Below are positions 8,513 to 17,150 of a stretch of 64,000 nucleotides of DNA, in pieces (position 1 is the first letter of the stretch; every line of letters begins with the position of its first letter). The notes beneath the pieces were generated by a model. That model was given only the letters and a program-made list of their open reading frames with translations, ran no database searches and was not told the DNA's origin. The stretch is from Albibacillus kandeliae (lineage in GTDB: Bacteria > Pseudomonadota > Alphaproteobacteria > Rhodobacterales > Rhodobacteraceae), in the NCBI RefSeq assembly GCF_003116585.1, contig NZ_QEHM01000007.1, forward strand, positions 1-64,000, written 5' to 3'. A program made the translations under genes and the position numbers.

Positions 8513-9319
8513 TTACGACTTGCCCGCGACATCGGGTTTGCGCTTTTCAAGAAAAGCAGCGAGCCCCTCGGCCGCCTCCGCCCCGAACCGCGCGGTGTTG
8601 ATACCATGCGCCTCGACCACCAGCTGGGTGGCGAGGTCGTTGTGCGGCGCCGCCGCGATCTCGGACTTGATGACCGCCATGGCACCAACCGCGCCCGCCG
8701 CCAGTTTCGCCGCCATTCCCTTGGCCGCCGCGATGGCCTCGCCTGCGGGCACCACGAGGTTGACCAGCCCCAGCGCATGCAGCCGCTCGGCCTCCACCGG
8801 GTTGCCGGTCAGGCACATCTCGGAGACGATCTGGCGTGGCAGCCCCTCGCTCAGGAAATGGGTCACGCCGCCATCCGGTGCGAGCCCGACCTTGACGTAG
8901 GCCACCACGAACTTGGCCCCCTCGGCGGCCACGATCATGTCGCAGGCCAGCGCGAGCGACATGCCCGCCCCCGCAGCCCCGCCCTCGACCGCCGCGATCA
9001 CCGGCGTCGGGCAATTGCGGATGGCGAGGATCATGGCGTTCAGCGCGTCGGTATTGCCGCTGACCACGGCCAGCGTGCTCTTGGCGCTTTCCTTGAGGTT
9101 GTTGATGTTGCCGCCCGAGGAGAAGAACCCGTGCAGACCGGTCAGCACGATGGCCCGCACCTCCGGGTCCTGACCTGCGGTGATGATCTCGCTCTGGATC
9201 TGCTTGTAGACCGGCGGGCTGATCGAGTTGCGGCTGTTCGGCCCGTCCAGTGACAGGATCAGGACCGGGCCGTCGCGTTCGACGCGCAGCTCGGTCACTG
9301 GGGCAGCTTGGGTATTCAT
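8513..9319 (-). CDS. crotonase-fold enoyl-CoA hydratase/isomerase, PaaG-like active site
   Basis: 268 residues, crotonase superfamily. The oxyanion-hole segment GGAAGAGMSLALACD is clear. The first hydratase glutamate is replaced by S121 and the second by a tyrosine, whereas KVGLAPDGG supplies D149 at the catalytic aspartate position of PaaG/delta3-delta2-isomerase-type enzymes. It is therefore more likely an enoyl-CoA isomerase, or another crotonase reaction, than a classical hydratase. ATGA overlap with the upstream acyl-CoA dehydrogenase (9316-9319) shows translational coupling in the minus-strand operon. Confidence 0.85.
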   Translation of the reverse strand: MNTQAAPVTELRVERDGPVLILSLDGPNSRNSISPPVYKQIQSEIITAGQDPEVRAIVLTGLHGFFSSGGNINNLKESAKSTLAVVSGNTDALNAMILAIRNCPTPVIAAVEGGAAGAGMSLALACDMIVAAEGAKFVVAYVKVGLAPDGGVTHFLSEGLPRQIVSEMCLTGNPVEAERLHALGLVNLVVPAGEAIAAAKGMAAKLAAGAVGAMAVIKSEIAAAPHNDLATQLVVEAHGINTARFGAEAAEGLAAFLEKRKPDVAGKS

Positions 9320-10353
9320 GCGACTTTCTCCTGTGTCTGGGTCTGATCCAGACCCGCGCGGGTTTCCACCGCGATCATTCTGGCCAGCCGGGCGCCATGC
9401 GCGTCGGCACTGCCGTTCAGCATGTCGGCCACCAGCACGCGCTTGACGAACCGGCCAAGCGCGTACTCCTCGGTCATGCCGATCCCGCCGTGCAGCTGGA
9501 TCGCCGAGGCGGCAGCGCGGCGCATCCGCCCGCCAAGGAACCGCTTCAGCGACGACACCGCCCGCATCTGCAGCGCGACATCATCGCCGTCGCAGGTCTG
9601 CGCAGCCAGATGGACCAGCGAGAGGAAATGCTCGGTGTCGTGGTAGATATCGACCATCGCGTGCTGCAGCGCCTGAAAGCTGCCGATCGGCCGCCCGAAC
9701 TGTTTGCGCTCTTTCAGGTAGCCCTGCGTCATGTCGCGCAGCGCCAGCATCGCCCCGAGCGCGTCGGCGGCGAAAGCAGTGGCAGCGGCATCGCGCATCC
9801 ACTCGGCAAGGCCGGGCACCGGCACACCGATCTCTGCGGGGCGCACCGACACTAACTCAATGTCCGCCGCCCCGCGCCCATCGACGAGGGCATAGCTGTC
9901 GCGTGCAACGTCAGCCATCGGCACCACCGCCAGCCGGTTGTCGGGCAGGCAGACCAGCAGTACCTCCGCCACGTCCGCCCCCGGCACTACGCGCAGCGCC
10001 CCGCTCAGCGCGCCACCCGCCAGCCGCAGCCCCTCGCCATCGGCGAAACAGACCACCCCCTCTGGCACCTCCGGCGCCGCCATCCCGGCCCGAGCCAGCG
10101 CCAGCCCCGGCAGCACGGCAGCACCGATCATGCCCTCCGGCGCAGCAGCGCGGCCCGCTTCGACCAGCCCATGCACCACATCCGCCATCCCGGCGCCAAA
10201 GCCGCGCGGTTCGGGATAGGTCGCGTCCAGCAACCCAAGTTCCTGCAGCGCGGGCCAGGTATCGTCCGCACCACCCGGATAACCCGCGTCCGAGAAGACC
10301 CGCGCAAGGCTGTCGGCGATCATCCGTTGTTCGTCATTCGCAGCGAAATCCAT
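9316..10353 (-). CDS. acyl-CoA dehydrogenase, small (partner) subunit
   Basis: 345 residues, shorter than the usual 380-400. It contains the C-terminal acyl-CoA dehydrogenase helices (KERKQFGRPIGSFQALQHAMVD, IQLHGGIGMTEEYALGRFVKR), but the middle beta-domain is divergent and the TEPxAGSD FAD signature is lacking. This is the profile of the small subunit of heteromeric enzymes such as the pimeloyl-CoA dehydrogenase small chain (PimD) or the FadE28/29-type pairs. The gene for a 390-residue partner lies just upstream (10-base gap). The pair probably forms an alpha2beta2 dehydrogenase for a bulky or dicarboxylic acyl-CoA. Confidence 0.85.
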   Translation of the reverse strand: MDFAANDEQRMIADSLARVFSDAGYPGGADDTWPALQELGLLDATYPEPRGFGAGMADVVHGLVEAGRAAAPEGMIGAAVLPGLALARAGMAAPEVPEGVVCFADGEGLRLAGGALSGALRVVPGADVAEVLLVCLPDNRLAVVPMADVARDSYALVDGRGAADIELVSVRPAEIGVPVPGLAEWMRDAAATAFAADALGAMLALRDMTQGYLKERKQFGRPIGSFQALQHAMVDIYHDTEHFLSLVHLAAQTCDGDDVALQMRAVSSLKRFLGGRMRRAAASAIQLHGGIGMTEEYALGRFVKRVLVADMLNGSADAHGARLARMIAVETRAGLDQTQTQEKVA

Positions 10354-10363
10354 GATCCCCTCC

Positions 10364-11536
10364 TCAGAACCCGAGGATCTGCTTGGCGACGATGTTCTTC
10401 ATCACCTCGCTCGATCCGCCGAAAATCGTGAAGGCGCGCGAGAACAGCCAGCCGTGGGTGCCATAGCTGTCCTTGGCCTCGCCCGCCCGCAGCACCTGCC
10501 AGGGCGCCGCCTCTGCCCCCGCCGCTTCCATCGCCAGCTCCTGTATCCGCTGCTGGATCTCCGACCCGCGCAGCTTGAGGAACGACGACAGCGCGCCCAC
10601 GTCGCCTCCCGGCGAAACGCTCGACAGCATGCGCAGGTTGGTGACCTCCTGCGCGAGGAAGTCGGCCTCCAGATCCGCCAGCTTGGCGCCAAAGACCGGA
10701 TCGTCGATCAGCGCCACGCCGTCACGATACCGCTCGGCCGCAAGCCGCTTGAGCAGTGTCAGTTCCGCCTTGCTCTGCCCGACGTTGGCAATGCTGACCC
10801 GCTCGTTGCCCAGCAGGTACTTGGCATAGGTCCAGCCCCTATTCTCCTCACCGACCAGCAGGTCGGCAGGCACCCGCACGTCTTCGAGGAATACCTCGTT
10901 CACATGGTGGTCGCCGTCGATGGTCCGGATCGGGCGCACGGTGACGCCCGGGCTGTCGAGCCGGATCAGCAGCATCGAGATGCCCGATTGTGGCCGCTCC
11001 GCCGAAGGATCGGTCCTCACCAGCGTGAACATCCACTCCGCATGCTGCGCCGTGGTGGTCCATGTCTTCTGACCGTTCACCACGTATTCGTCGCCCTCGC
11101 GCACCGCTCGGGTCTTGAGCGAGGCAAGGTCCGACCCGGCGCCGGGCTCCGAGAAGCCCTGACACCAATAGTTCTCGCCACTGAGAATACCCGGCAGAAA
11201 CCGCGCCTTCTGTTCGTCAGACCCGAAACGGATCAGCACCGGCCCGATCATCTTGAGCCCGAAGGGCCGCAGCCGGGGCGCCCCCGCCAGCATCGCTTCG
11301 CTGTCGAAGATGTACTGCTGCATCGGCGTCCAGCCGGTGCCGCCATGCTCGACCGGCCAGTGCGGCGCGGCCCAGCCCTTCTGGCCAAGGATCTTGTGCC
11401 AGCGGATCATCTGCTCCCACGAATGCCGGCGGTAGCCGAAGAAGGTGGCGGAGATGTCCTCCGGCAGGCTCTCGGCGAGAAAGCGGCGCACCTCGTCGCG
11501 AAAGGCGAGATCCGCCTTGGTATAGAAAAGCTCCAT
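10364..11536 (-). CDS. acyl-CoA dehydrogenase, large subunit (pimeloyl-CoA dehydrogenase-like)
   Basis: 390 residues with the complete FAD domain signature (YWCQGFSEPGAGSDLASL) and WTTTAQHAEW typical of the PimC/FadE large-chain group. The C-terminus FTIFGGSSEVMKNIVAKQILGF has glycine where medium-chain enzymes carry their catalytic glutamate, as in this clade, whose base lies on another helix. It pairs with the small-subunit gene immediately downstream. First gene of the block after the TAXI transporter genes (72 bases), so import and oxidation are probably co-expressed. Confidence 0.9.
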   Translation of the reverse strand: MELFYTKADLAFRDEVRRFLAESLPEDISATFFGYRRHSWEQMIRWHKILGQKGWAAPHWPVEHGGTGWTPMQQYIFDSEAMLAGAPRLRPFGLKMIGPVLIRFGSDEQKARFLPGILSGENYWCQGFSEPGAGSDLASLKTRAVREGDEYVVNGQKTWTTTAQHAEWMFTLVRTDPSAERPQSGISMLLIRLDSPGVTVRPIRTIDGDHHVNEVFLEDVRVPADLLVGEENRGWTYAKYLLGNERVSIANVGQSKAELTLLKRLAAERYRDGVALIDDPVFGAKLADLEADFLAQEVTNLRMLSSVSPGGDVGALSSFLKLRGSEIQQRIQELAMEAAGAEAAPWQVLRAGEAKDSYGTHGWLFSRAFTIFGGSSEVMKNIVAKQILGF

Positions 11537-11608
11537 GTCCTGTCTTCCGGCTTCGGGGTCTTGGATAGACCCGCGGCAATGCCTCCGCCGCGGGCCGGTT
11601 GGATCGGC

Positions 11609-12640
11609 TTACTCGGAGGCTTCCGGCGGGATCAGTTCCTCGGGAACCTCGACGCCGATTTCCTTGTAGTACTTGTAGGCCCCGATATGCAGCGGCGCGT
11701 TCATCTGGTTCAGCGCGGTTTCCGGGGTGATCGCCTCCATCCACTTGGCGGATGCAACGAGGTCGTCATGATGTTCGAAGATCGCCTTGGTGATGTTGTA
11801 GATCTGCTCCTCGTCCGCCCACTTGTTGGTGCCGAGTCCGACGATCGAGCTCACCATGCGGACCGGCTCCTGGTTCACCTGACCCTTGTAGGTGCCCGGC
11901 TGCAGGAAATCGAAGGTCCGGCCCGGAACCGCTCCCGCCGCCTGAATGCTCGGCTCGTCCATCTTGTCGTCGGGGATGCCGAGCACGCGGAACTCACCCA
12001 GCGCCGAAAGCTGCTGCAACTCCGCGCTCGGGATCGGCGTCGGCACGAAATAGGCGTCCAGCTGGTGATCCTGAAACGCCTGTTCCGCCGAGCCCCAGTC
12101 GAGGTTCACCGGTTCGAAATCCTTGTTCGCCTCGTAACCGGTCACGCCCTTGATCACCTGTTCGATCACCGTGCGCCCGGCGCTCGACGGCGGTCCGATG
12201 TAAACCTTCTTGCCCTTCAGATCGGCCATCGACTCGATCCCCGAGTCCGCCCACGTGATACCGTGATAGGCCCCCAGCGGGTAGTTCACGATGCTGCGGA
12301 TATTGCCGAACAGTTCTTTCGAGTTCGGCAGCTTCTCGTACATCTTGGTGCCGTCGCGCAGGTAACCATTGATCGACACCGCGGTCATGAACAGGTCGAG
12401 CTGCTGGTTCGCCGCGTCGACGATCATCCGCGTCCCCACCGCGCCGGTGGTCAGCTGGGTGCTGTAGCCGTATTCCTTCTTGATGATCTGCGAGACCGCG
12501 ATCGAAAAGACGGTGGTCGGCGAGGCCTGCCCCAGCGAAGCCATGCGAAAGTTCTGCGCCTCGGCTGCGACGGTTCCGGCCAGCAGGGCCGCTCCCGCCG
12601 CCAGCCCCAGCGCGCCGGTCTTGAGTTTCTCAAACATCAT
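11609..12640 (-). CDS. TAXI family TRAP transporter solute-binding protein
   Basis: 343 residues. Signal peptide of about 28 residues ending AAEA before QNFRMASLG. NMR1_C-like TAXI fold: the GAVGTRMIVDAANQQLD stretch, KGKKVYIGPPSSAGRTVIEQVI and the late KWMEAITPETALNQMNAPLH are characteristic. It binds a carboxylate in the periplasm and delivers it to the fused permease encoded upstream. The start at 12640 overlaps the permease stop (ATGA). A second ATG directly follows at 12637 and is better spaced from the GGGAGG ribosome-binding site, so either may be used. Confidence 0.92.
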   Translation of the reverse strand: MMFEKLKTGALGLAAGAALLAGTVAAEAQNFRMASLGQASPTTVFSIAVSQIIKKEYGYSTQLTTGAVGTRMIVDAANQQLDLFMTAVSINGYLRDGTKMYEKLPNSKELFGNIRSIVNYPLGAYHGITWADSGIESMADLKGKKVYIGPPSSAGRTVIEQVIKGVTGYEANKDFEPVNLDWGSAEQAFQDHQLDAYFVPTPIPSAELQQLSALGEFRVLGIPDDKMDEPSIQAAGAVPGRTFDFLQPGTYKGQVNQEPVRMVSSIVGLGTNKWADEEQIYNITKAIFEHHDDLVASAKWMEAITPETALNQMNAPLHIGAYKYYKEIGVEVPEELIPPEASE

Positions 12641-14571
12641 AGTCCTCCCTTGGTTTCTGAAATCCGTTCGTTCAACGCCACGCCCTCGGGCTCGCCCCGC
12701 AACCTCCCCGGCAGAACGAGCAGGGCTACCGCCGCGACGATCAGCACGTATTGCAGCGCCGGAACCTGCACGACGAGGCCAACCGCCAGCGCCAGCCGGA
12801 CCAGCCGCATCGGCCATCCCAACCGCTCGCCCGCGTAGCCGACGAGCCCGGTGTTCAGCATCCAGATCGCCAGACCCAGCGCCACGCAGACCCGGACGAA
12901 GTCCAGCAGGTCGAAACCGATGACCAGCAGCAGCGAGGGCTCGTAGACAAAGATGAAGGGGATGATGAACCCGGTCAGCGCCAGCCGCAGGGCGACAAAG
13001 GCAGTCCGCATCGGGCTCGCCTGCGCGATTGGCGCGGCGGCAAAGGCACCGATGGCAACCGGCGGCGTGATCGCCGACAGCACGCCGAAGTAAAAGACGA
13101 ACATGTGCACCGCCAGCGTGTCCGCGCCAAGCTTGGTCATCACCGGGCCCAGCACCAGCACGATGATCAGGTAGGCCGGCAGCGTCGGCATCCCCATGCC
13201 CAGCACGAGGCAGGCAAAGGCGGTGAGCACGAGCGAGCCGAACAGCCATGTGTCGCTGAAGGACGAAATCACCGAGGCAAAGGTCAGCCCGAGGCCGGTC
13301 AAGTTCAGCACCCCGAGGATCACCCCGATGCAGCCGACGGCCACGAGGATCGAGGCACAGGCCTTGCCGCCCTGAACCAGCGCGTCCCAGAACACCCTCG
13401 GGTTCTCCCGGTTCTGCTTGCGGAACAGGCCCAGCACGATGGTCGATGCCACCGCCGCGAACCCGGCCAGCGCCGGAGAGCGGCCTGCGACCAGCACGGC
13501 GACGATGGCAAGGATCGGCAGCATGAACTGCAGCGACAGCACGTAATCGCGGCGCGTCAGCTTGACCCGCTCGGCCTCGGGGATCGGCTCGATCCCCAGC
13601 GCCCGCGCCTGAACCGAGATCGCCGCGAAGAGCGACCCGTAATAGAAGATCGCCGGGATCAGCGCCGCGATGGCGATGGTGGTGTAGAGTTCGCCGGTCA
13701 GGTCCGCCATCAGGAAGGCGGCGGCCCCCATCACCGGCGGCACGATCTGCCCGCCGGTCGAGGCCGCGGCCTCGATCCCGCCGGCCATCGCAGGGGAAAA
13801 CCCGCGCCGCTTGATCATCGGGATGGTGAAGGTGCCCGAGCCGACCACGTTGGCCGTGACGCTGCCTGACATCGACCCGAACAGCGCGCTCGCCACCACC
13901 GCCGCATGGGCCGGGCCGCCACGCGACCGGCCGGTCAGCGCGACGGAGCAGCGGATCAGCGCGTCGGAGGCACCGGTCCCTTCCAGCAGCACCCCGAAGA
14001 CGACAAACACCATGACCACCCGGATCACCACGCCGGTCGGCATGCCAAAGACGCCCTGGAACCCGTACCAGACATTCTGCATCGTCCGGTTCAGGTCGAC
14101 GCCTGCGTGGTTCAGCATCCCGGGCAGGTAGTTCCCGTAAAGACAGTAGAGGATCATCAGCGCCGCGATGATCACGATGGGCAGCCCGAACAGCCGCCGC
14201 GTCGCCTCCAGCAGAGCGGCACATCCGGCCAGCGCCAGCCAGGCGTCGTAGCCGGAGAAGATGTAGAAGGTCTCTTCCTGCAGGTGCTCCACCTGCGTGA
14301 ACCGCCAGCAGGCGAGGATGACGATGCCCACGAGGACCGTGTCCAGTATCGCGCCCGCGATCTTCACCGCCCTGCCCGGCTCGTTGGCCAGATTGTAGAC
14401 CGGCCAGTTGATCAGCACGATCACCAGCGCCGCGCCCATCAGCATGTTGCGCCCATAGTCCATGGTCCAGGGGCCCGACCAGGCGACCCAGACCGACTGG
14501 AGCGCCAGCGCGGCGCCCAGCACCGCGACGATGGCCAGCCCGATGGCCCGCAGCGAGAAGCGCCCGGTCAT
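12637..14571 (-). CDS. TRAP transporter fused permease subunit (TAXI type)
   Basis: 644 residues, the length of the fused DctQM-type permease found with TAXI proteins. The first four helices (QSVWVAW..., GAALVIVLINWPVYNL) correspond to the small subunit. The rest carries the DctM-like motif set, for example SALFGSMSGSVTANVVGSGTFTIPMIKRRGFSP and GQIVPPVMGAAAFLM. Sodium-dependent uptake of an organic acid is expected. Start at 14571, with ATGA overlapping the stop of the acyl-CoA dehydrogenase upstream, rather than the longer open frame. It belongs to the minus-strand operon beginning at 15839. Confidence 0.93.
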   Translation of the reverse strand: MTGRFSLRAIGLAIVAVLGAALALQSVWVAWSGPWTMDYGRNMLMGAALVIVLINWPVYNLANEPGRAVKIAGAILDTVLVGIVILACWRFTQVEHLQEETFYIFSGYDAWLALAGCAALLEATRRLFGLPIVIIAALMILYCLYGNYLPGMLNHAGVDLNRTMQNVWYGFQGVFGMPTGVVIRVVMVFVVFGVLLEGTGASDALIRCSVALTGRSRGGPAHAAVVASALFGSMSGSVTANVVGSGTFTIPMIKRRGFSPAMAGGIEAAASTGGQIVPPVMGAAAFLMADLTGELYTTIAIAALIPAIFYYGSLFAAISVQARALGIEPIPEAERVKLTRRDYVLSLQFMLPILAIVAVLVAGRSPALAGFAAVASTIVLGLFRKQNRENPRVFWDALVQGGKACASILVAVGCIGVILGVLNLTGLGLTFASVISSFSDTWLFGSLVLTAFACLVLGMGMPTLPAYLIIVLVLGPVMTKLGADTLAVHMFVFYFGVLSAITPPVAIGAFAAAPIAQASPMRTAFVALRLALTGFIIPFIFVYEPSLLLVIGFDLLDFVRVCVALGLAIWMLNTGLVGYAGERLGWPMRLVRLALAVGLVVQVPALQYVLIVAAVALLVLPGRLRGEPEGVALNERISETKGGL

Positions 14572-15839
14572 TCCGCCGCCCTCCGCTCGGTCTGTGCACC
14601 CTGCGGCACGGCAAGGTAGGGGCTGTCGGCCAGCGACCATTCCGGCTGCGGCTCGCTCCGGAAGATCTGGCGCAGATGCACCTCGTCGGGGCCGTCGCCG
14701 ATCCGGAACCAGCGCGCATAGGCAAAGGCGTGGTGGATCGGCAGGTCGTCGAGCCCGCCCATCGCCCCGAAAATCTGCAGCGCGTGGTCCGCCACCCGTT
14801 GCAGCATGTTCGGAACCGAGACCTTGATCATCGAGACCGGCCGCCAGCTTGCGCTCTCGCCGCCCTGATCCAGCAGCCATGCGCAGCGCTGTACCGCCAG
14901 CCGGTTCATGTCGATCTCGACCCGCGCCTCGCCGATCCAGCGCTGGATGGTGTCGTAGTCGATCACGCTGCGGCCAAAGGCGGTGCGCTCGCGCGCCCGC
15001 ACAATCATCAGCTCCACCAGCATCTCGGCCAGCCCGATACAGCGCATGGCGTGGTGGATACGCGCGGGCCCGAGCCGGACCTGCGCGCCCTTGAAGCCCC
15101 GGCCCCGCTCGCCCAGCAGGTTTGCCGCTGGCACCACGACATCCCTCAGCTCGATCTGCGCGATCGGCGCGACATGATCCTCCCAGCCGAGGTAACTCAG
15201 TTCGCGGGTAATCGTCACGCCCGGCGCGTCGGTCGGCACGATGACCATGCTCTGGCGCTCCGTCCGCCCCGCCTCCGGGTCGCTCACGCCCATGACGATC
15301 AGGAAGGAACAATCGGGATGCGCCCCGCCGGTGGCGAACCACTTGCGCCCGTTGATGCGGATCTGGTCGCCCTCGAAGTCGATCCGCGTGGCGATGTTCG
15401 ACGCGTCGGACGAGGCCACGTCCGGTTCGGTCATCGCAAAGGCCGACCGGGTGGTGCCCTCCAGCAGCGGATCGAGCCAGCGCTCCTTCTGGTCCGGCGT
15501 CGCCAGCGACTGCAGCATCGCCATGTTCGGAACGTCCGGGGCCTGGCAGTTGAACACCTGCGACCCCCACGGCAGCTTGCCCATGATCTCGGCAAGCGGG
15601 GCGAATTCAAGGTTGCTGAGGCGCGTACCAGGCTCGGAATCGGCCAGTTCCGGAAGGGCAAGGTTCCACAATCCCCGTTCGCGGGCACGTGCCCTCAGCG
15701 CCGGAAGGAAATCGGCCTCGCGTCCCTCGCGCATGACCTGCTGCACCCAGTCCCGGTGGCGCGGCATCACCTCGCGCTCGAAGAACCCGGCAACCTCGTT
15801 GCGGATATCTCGTGCCCTGCCTGTTGGCTCGAAATGCAT
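14568..15839 (-). CDS. acyl-CoA dehydrogenase, ACAD10/11-like clade
   Basis: 423 residues; start 15839 chosen for the GGAGGGGAGCC site just upstream. Signatures: FAMTEPDVASSDASN for FAD binding, KWFATGGAHPDCSFLIVMG, and the C-terminal RIGDGPDEVHLRQIF in which D382 replaces the YEGT glutamate. DGPDEVH at this place marks the ACAD10/ACAD11 group, whose studied members act on 4-phosphorylated acyl-CoAs in 4-hydroxy-acid breakdown. It is paralogous to the dehydrogenase at 53444, sharing long stretches such as GLWNL...EPGTRL.NLE.APLAE.MG. Unlike that copy it has no phosphotransferase gene beside it. First gene of the leftward operon, divergent from the CoA transferase. Confidence 0.88.
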   Translation of the reverse strand: MHFEPTGRARDIRNEVAGFFEREVMPRHRDWVQQVMREGREADFLPALRARARERGLWNLALPELADSEPGTRLSNLEFAPLAEIMGKLPWGSQVFNCQAPDVPNMAMLQSLATPDQKERWLDPLLEGTTRSAFAMTEPDVASSDASNIATRIDFEGDQIRINGRKWFATGGAHPDCSFLIVMGVSDPEAGRTERQSMVIVPTDAPGVTITRELSYLGWEDHVAPIAQIELRDVVVPAANLLGERGRGFKGAQVRLGPARIHHAMRCIGLAEMLVELMIVRARERTAFGRSVIDYDTIQRWIGEARVEIDMNRLAVQRCAWLLDQGGESASWRPVSMIKVSVPNMLQRVADHALQIFGAMGGLDDLPIHHAFAYARWFRIGDGPDEVHLRQIFRSEPQPEWSLADSPYLAVPQGAQTERRAAE

Positions 15840-15904
15840 GGCTCCCCTCCCCAAGGATCACTAATTGCACGTCTTGACCGTCTTGTTTCAAATATCGTAA
15901 CAAA

Positions 15905-15922
15905 TGTCAAACATGTTTCACA
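15905..15922. promoter_or_regulatory. 18-bp palindrome, candidate IclR operator
   Basis: TGTCAAACATGTTTCACA is symmetric at 16 of 18 positions (perfect core AAACATGTTT) and ends 14 bases before the CoA transferase start. It lies in the 96-base divergent gap that separates the acyl-CoA dehydrogenase/TAXI operon from the CoA transferase-IclR operon. A second symmetric element (TTGTT ... AACAA, 15883-15903) precedes it. Position and size suit autoregulation and control of both directions by the IclR protein encoded at 17147. Confidence 0.55.
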
Positions 15923-15935
15923 CTGGAGGAGCTTC

Positions 15936-17150
15936 ATGACAACCGCCGACACCGGGTCCGGCCCCCTTTCAGGCCTCAAGGTCCTCGATATCGCCACCAT
16001 CATCGCGGGCCCGATGGCGGGCTCCCTGCTTGCGGATTTCGGCGCCGAAGTCGTCAAGCTGGAGCTTCCCGGCGTGGGCGACGGGCTGCGCGGCTTCCCT
16101 CCCCTGAAGGAGGGAAAGGCGCTGTGGTGGAAGGTCACGAACCGGGGCAAGTACCACGGAACGCTTGATCTTCGTCAGGAAGACGGCGCCCGGCTCTTCC
16201 TCGAACTGGTCAGCCAGATGGACGTGCTGATCGAGAACTTCCGCCCCGGCACGCTCGACAAGTGGGGGCTCGACATCGACACCCTGTGGAAGGCCAACCC
16301 CCGGCTCGTCGTGCTCCGCGTAAGCGGTTTCGGACAGGATGGCCCGATGGCCAGCCAGCCCGGCTTTGCCCGTATCTTCGAAGCCATGGGCGGCCTCACC
16401 CACATCACCGGCGACCCCGACCGCCCGCCGGTCCACACCGGCTATCCGCTGGCCGATTCGATTGGCGGGCTGTTTGGCGCCTTCTCGATCTGCGCCGCGC
16501 TGCTCAAGGTGGTGCGCTCCGACCGACAGGAGGGCGAGGAGATCGACCTCGCGATGACCGAGGCCGTCCTGCGCCTGCTGGAATCGCTGCCCATCGAGTA
16601 CGACCAGCTTGGCAACGTGCGCGAACGGGTCGGCAACAAGAACACCTATTCCGCCCCCTCCGATGTCTACATGACGGCGGACAAGCGCTATGTCTCGCTC
16701 GCCGGATCGACCAACCGGACCTTCCGCTACAACGCCGCCGCCATAGGCCAGCCCGAACTGGTGGACGACCCCCGGTTCAGTTCGAACGTGGCACGGGTGG
16801 AGAACGTGAAGGAACTCGACCGCATCTTCGGCGGCTGGATCGCAGCCCACACGCTCGACGAGGTCCTCGCCGCCTTCCGCGAGGCCAACGGCACCATCGC
16901 GCCGATCTACGGCATGGACCAGGTCTTTGCCGATGAACAGTACCAGGCCCGCAAGGCGATCGTCTCGGTGCAGGACGAGGATTTCGGAGAGGTCAGGATG
17001 CAGGGGCTGGTGCCGCGTTTCCGCATGGCCCCGGGCAAGATCCGCTGGGCGGCAAAAAGTCTGGGAGCGGATAACGAATACATCTACAAGCAACTCCTGA
17101 ACCTGGACGACCAGGACATCGAGAGTTACCGGGAGCGAGGCATCCTTTGA
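15936..17150 (+). CDS. CaiB/BaiF family (class III) CoA transferase
   Basis: 404 residues, standard length. LSGLKVLDIATIIAGPMAGSLLADFGAEVVKLE is the family N-terminus, RGKYHGTLDLR follows, and D174 in PLADSIGGLFGAF is at the position of the catalytic aspartate that forms the acyl anhydride and thioester. It moves CoA from a donor such as succinyl-CoA or acetyl-CoA onto a carboxylic acid and is the probable entry step for the acid imported by the divergent TAXI transporter. ATG at 15936 follows GGAGGAGCTTC. Followed by an IclR regulator with a TTGA overlap. Confidence 0.92.
   Translation: MTTADTGSGPLSGLKVLDIATIIAGPMAGSLLADFGAEVVKLELPGVGDGLRGFPPLKEGKALWWKVTNRGKYHGTLDLRQEDGARLFLELVSQMDVLIENFRPGTLDKWGLDIDTLWKANPRLVVLRVSGFGQDGPMASQPGFARIFEAMGGLTHITGDPDRPPVHTGYPLADSIGGLFGAFSICAALLKVVRSDRQEGEEIDLAMTEAVLRLLESLPIEYDQLGNVRERVGNKNTYSAPSDVYMTADKRYVSLAGSTNRTFRYNAAAIGQPELVDDPRFSSNVARVENVKELDRIFGGWIAAHTLDEVLAAFREANGTIAPIYGMDQVFADEQYQARKAIVSVQDEDFGEVRMQGLVPRFRMAPGKIRWAAKSLGADNEYIYKQLLNLDDQDIESYRERGIL

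Noticed and set aside
10352-12838. 828-codon plus-strand open frame opposite the acyl-CoA dehydrogenase and TAXI genes.
   Set aside because: No family resemblance, arginine/histidine-rich composition, no ribosome-binding site; shadow of the minus-strand genes.
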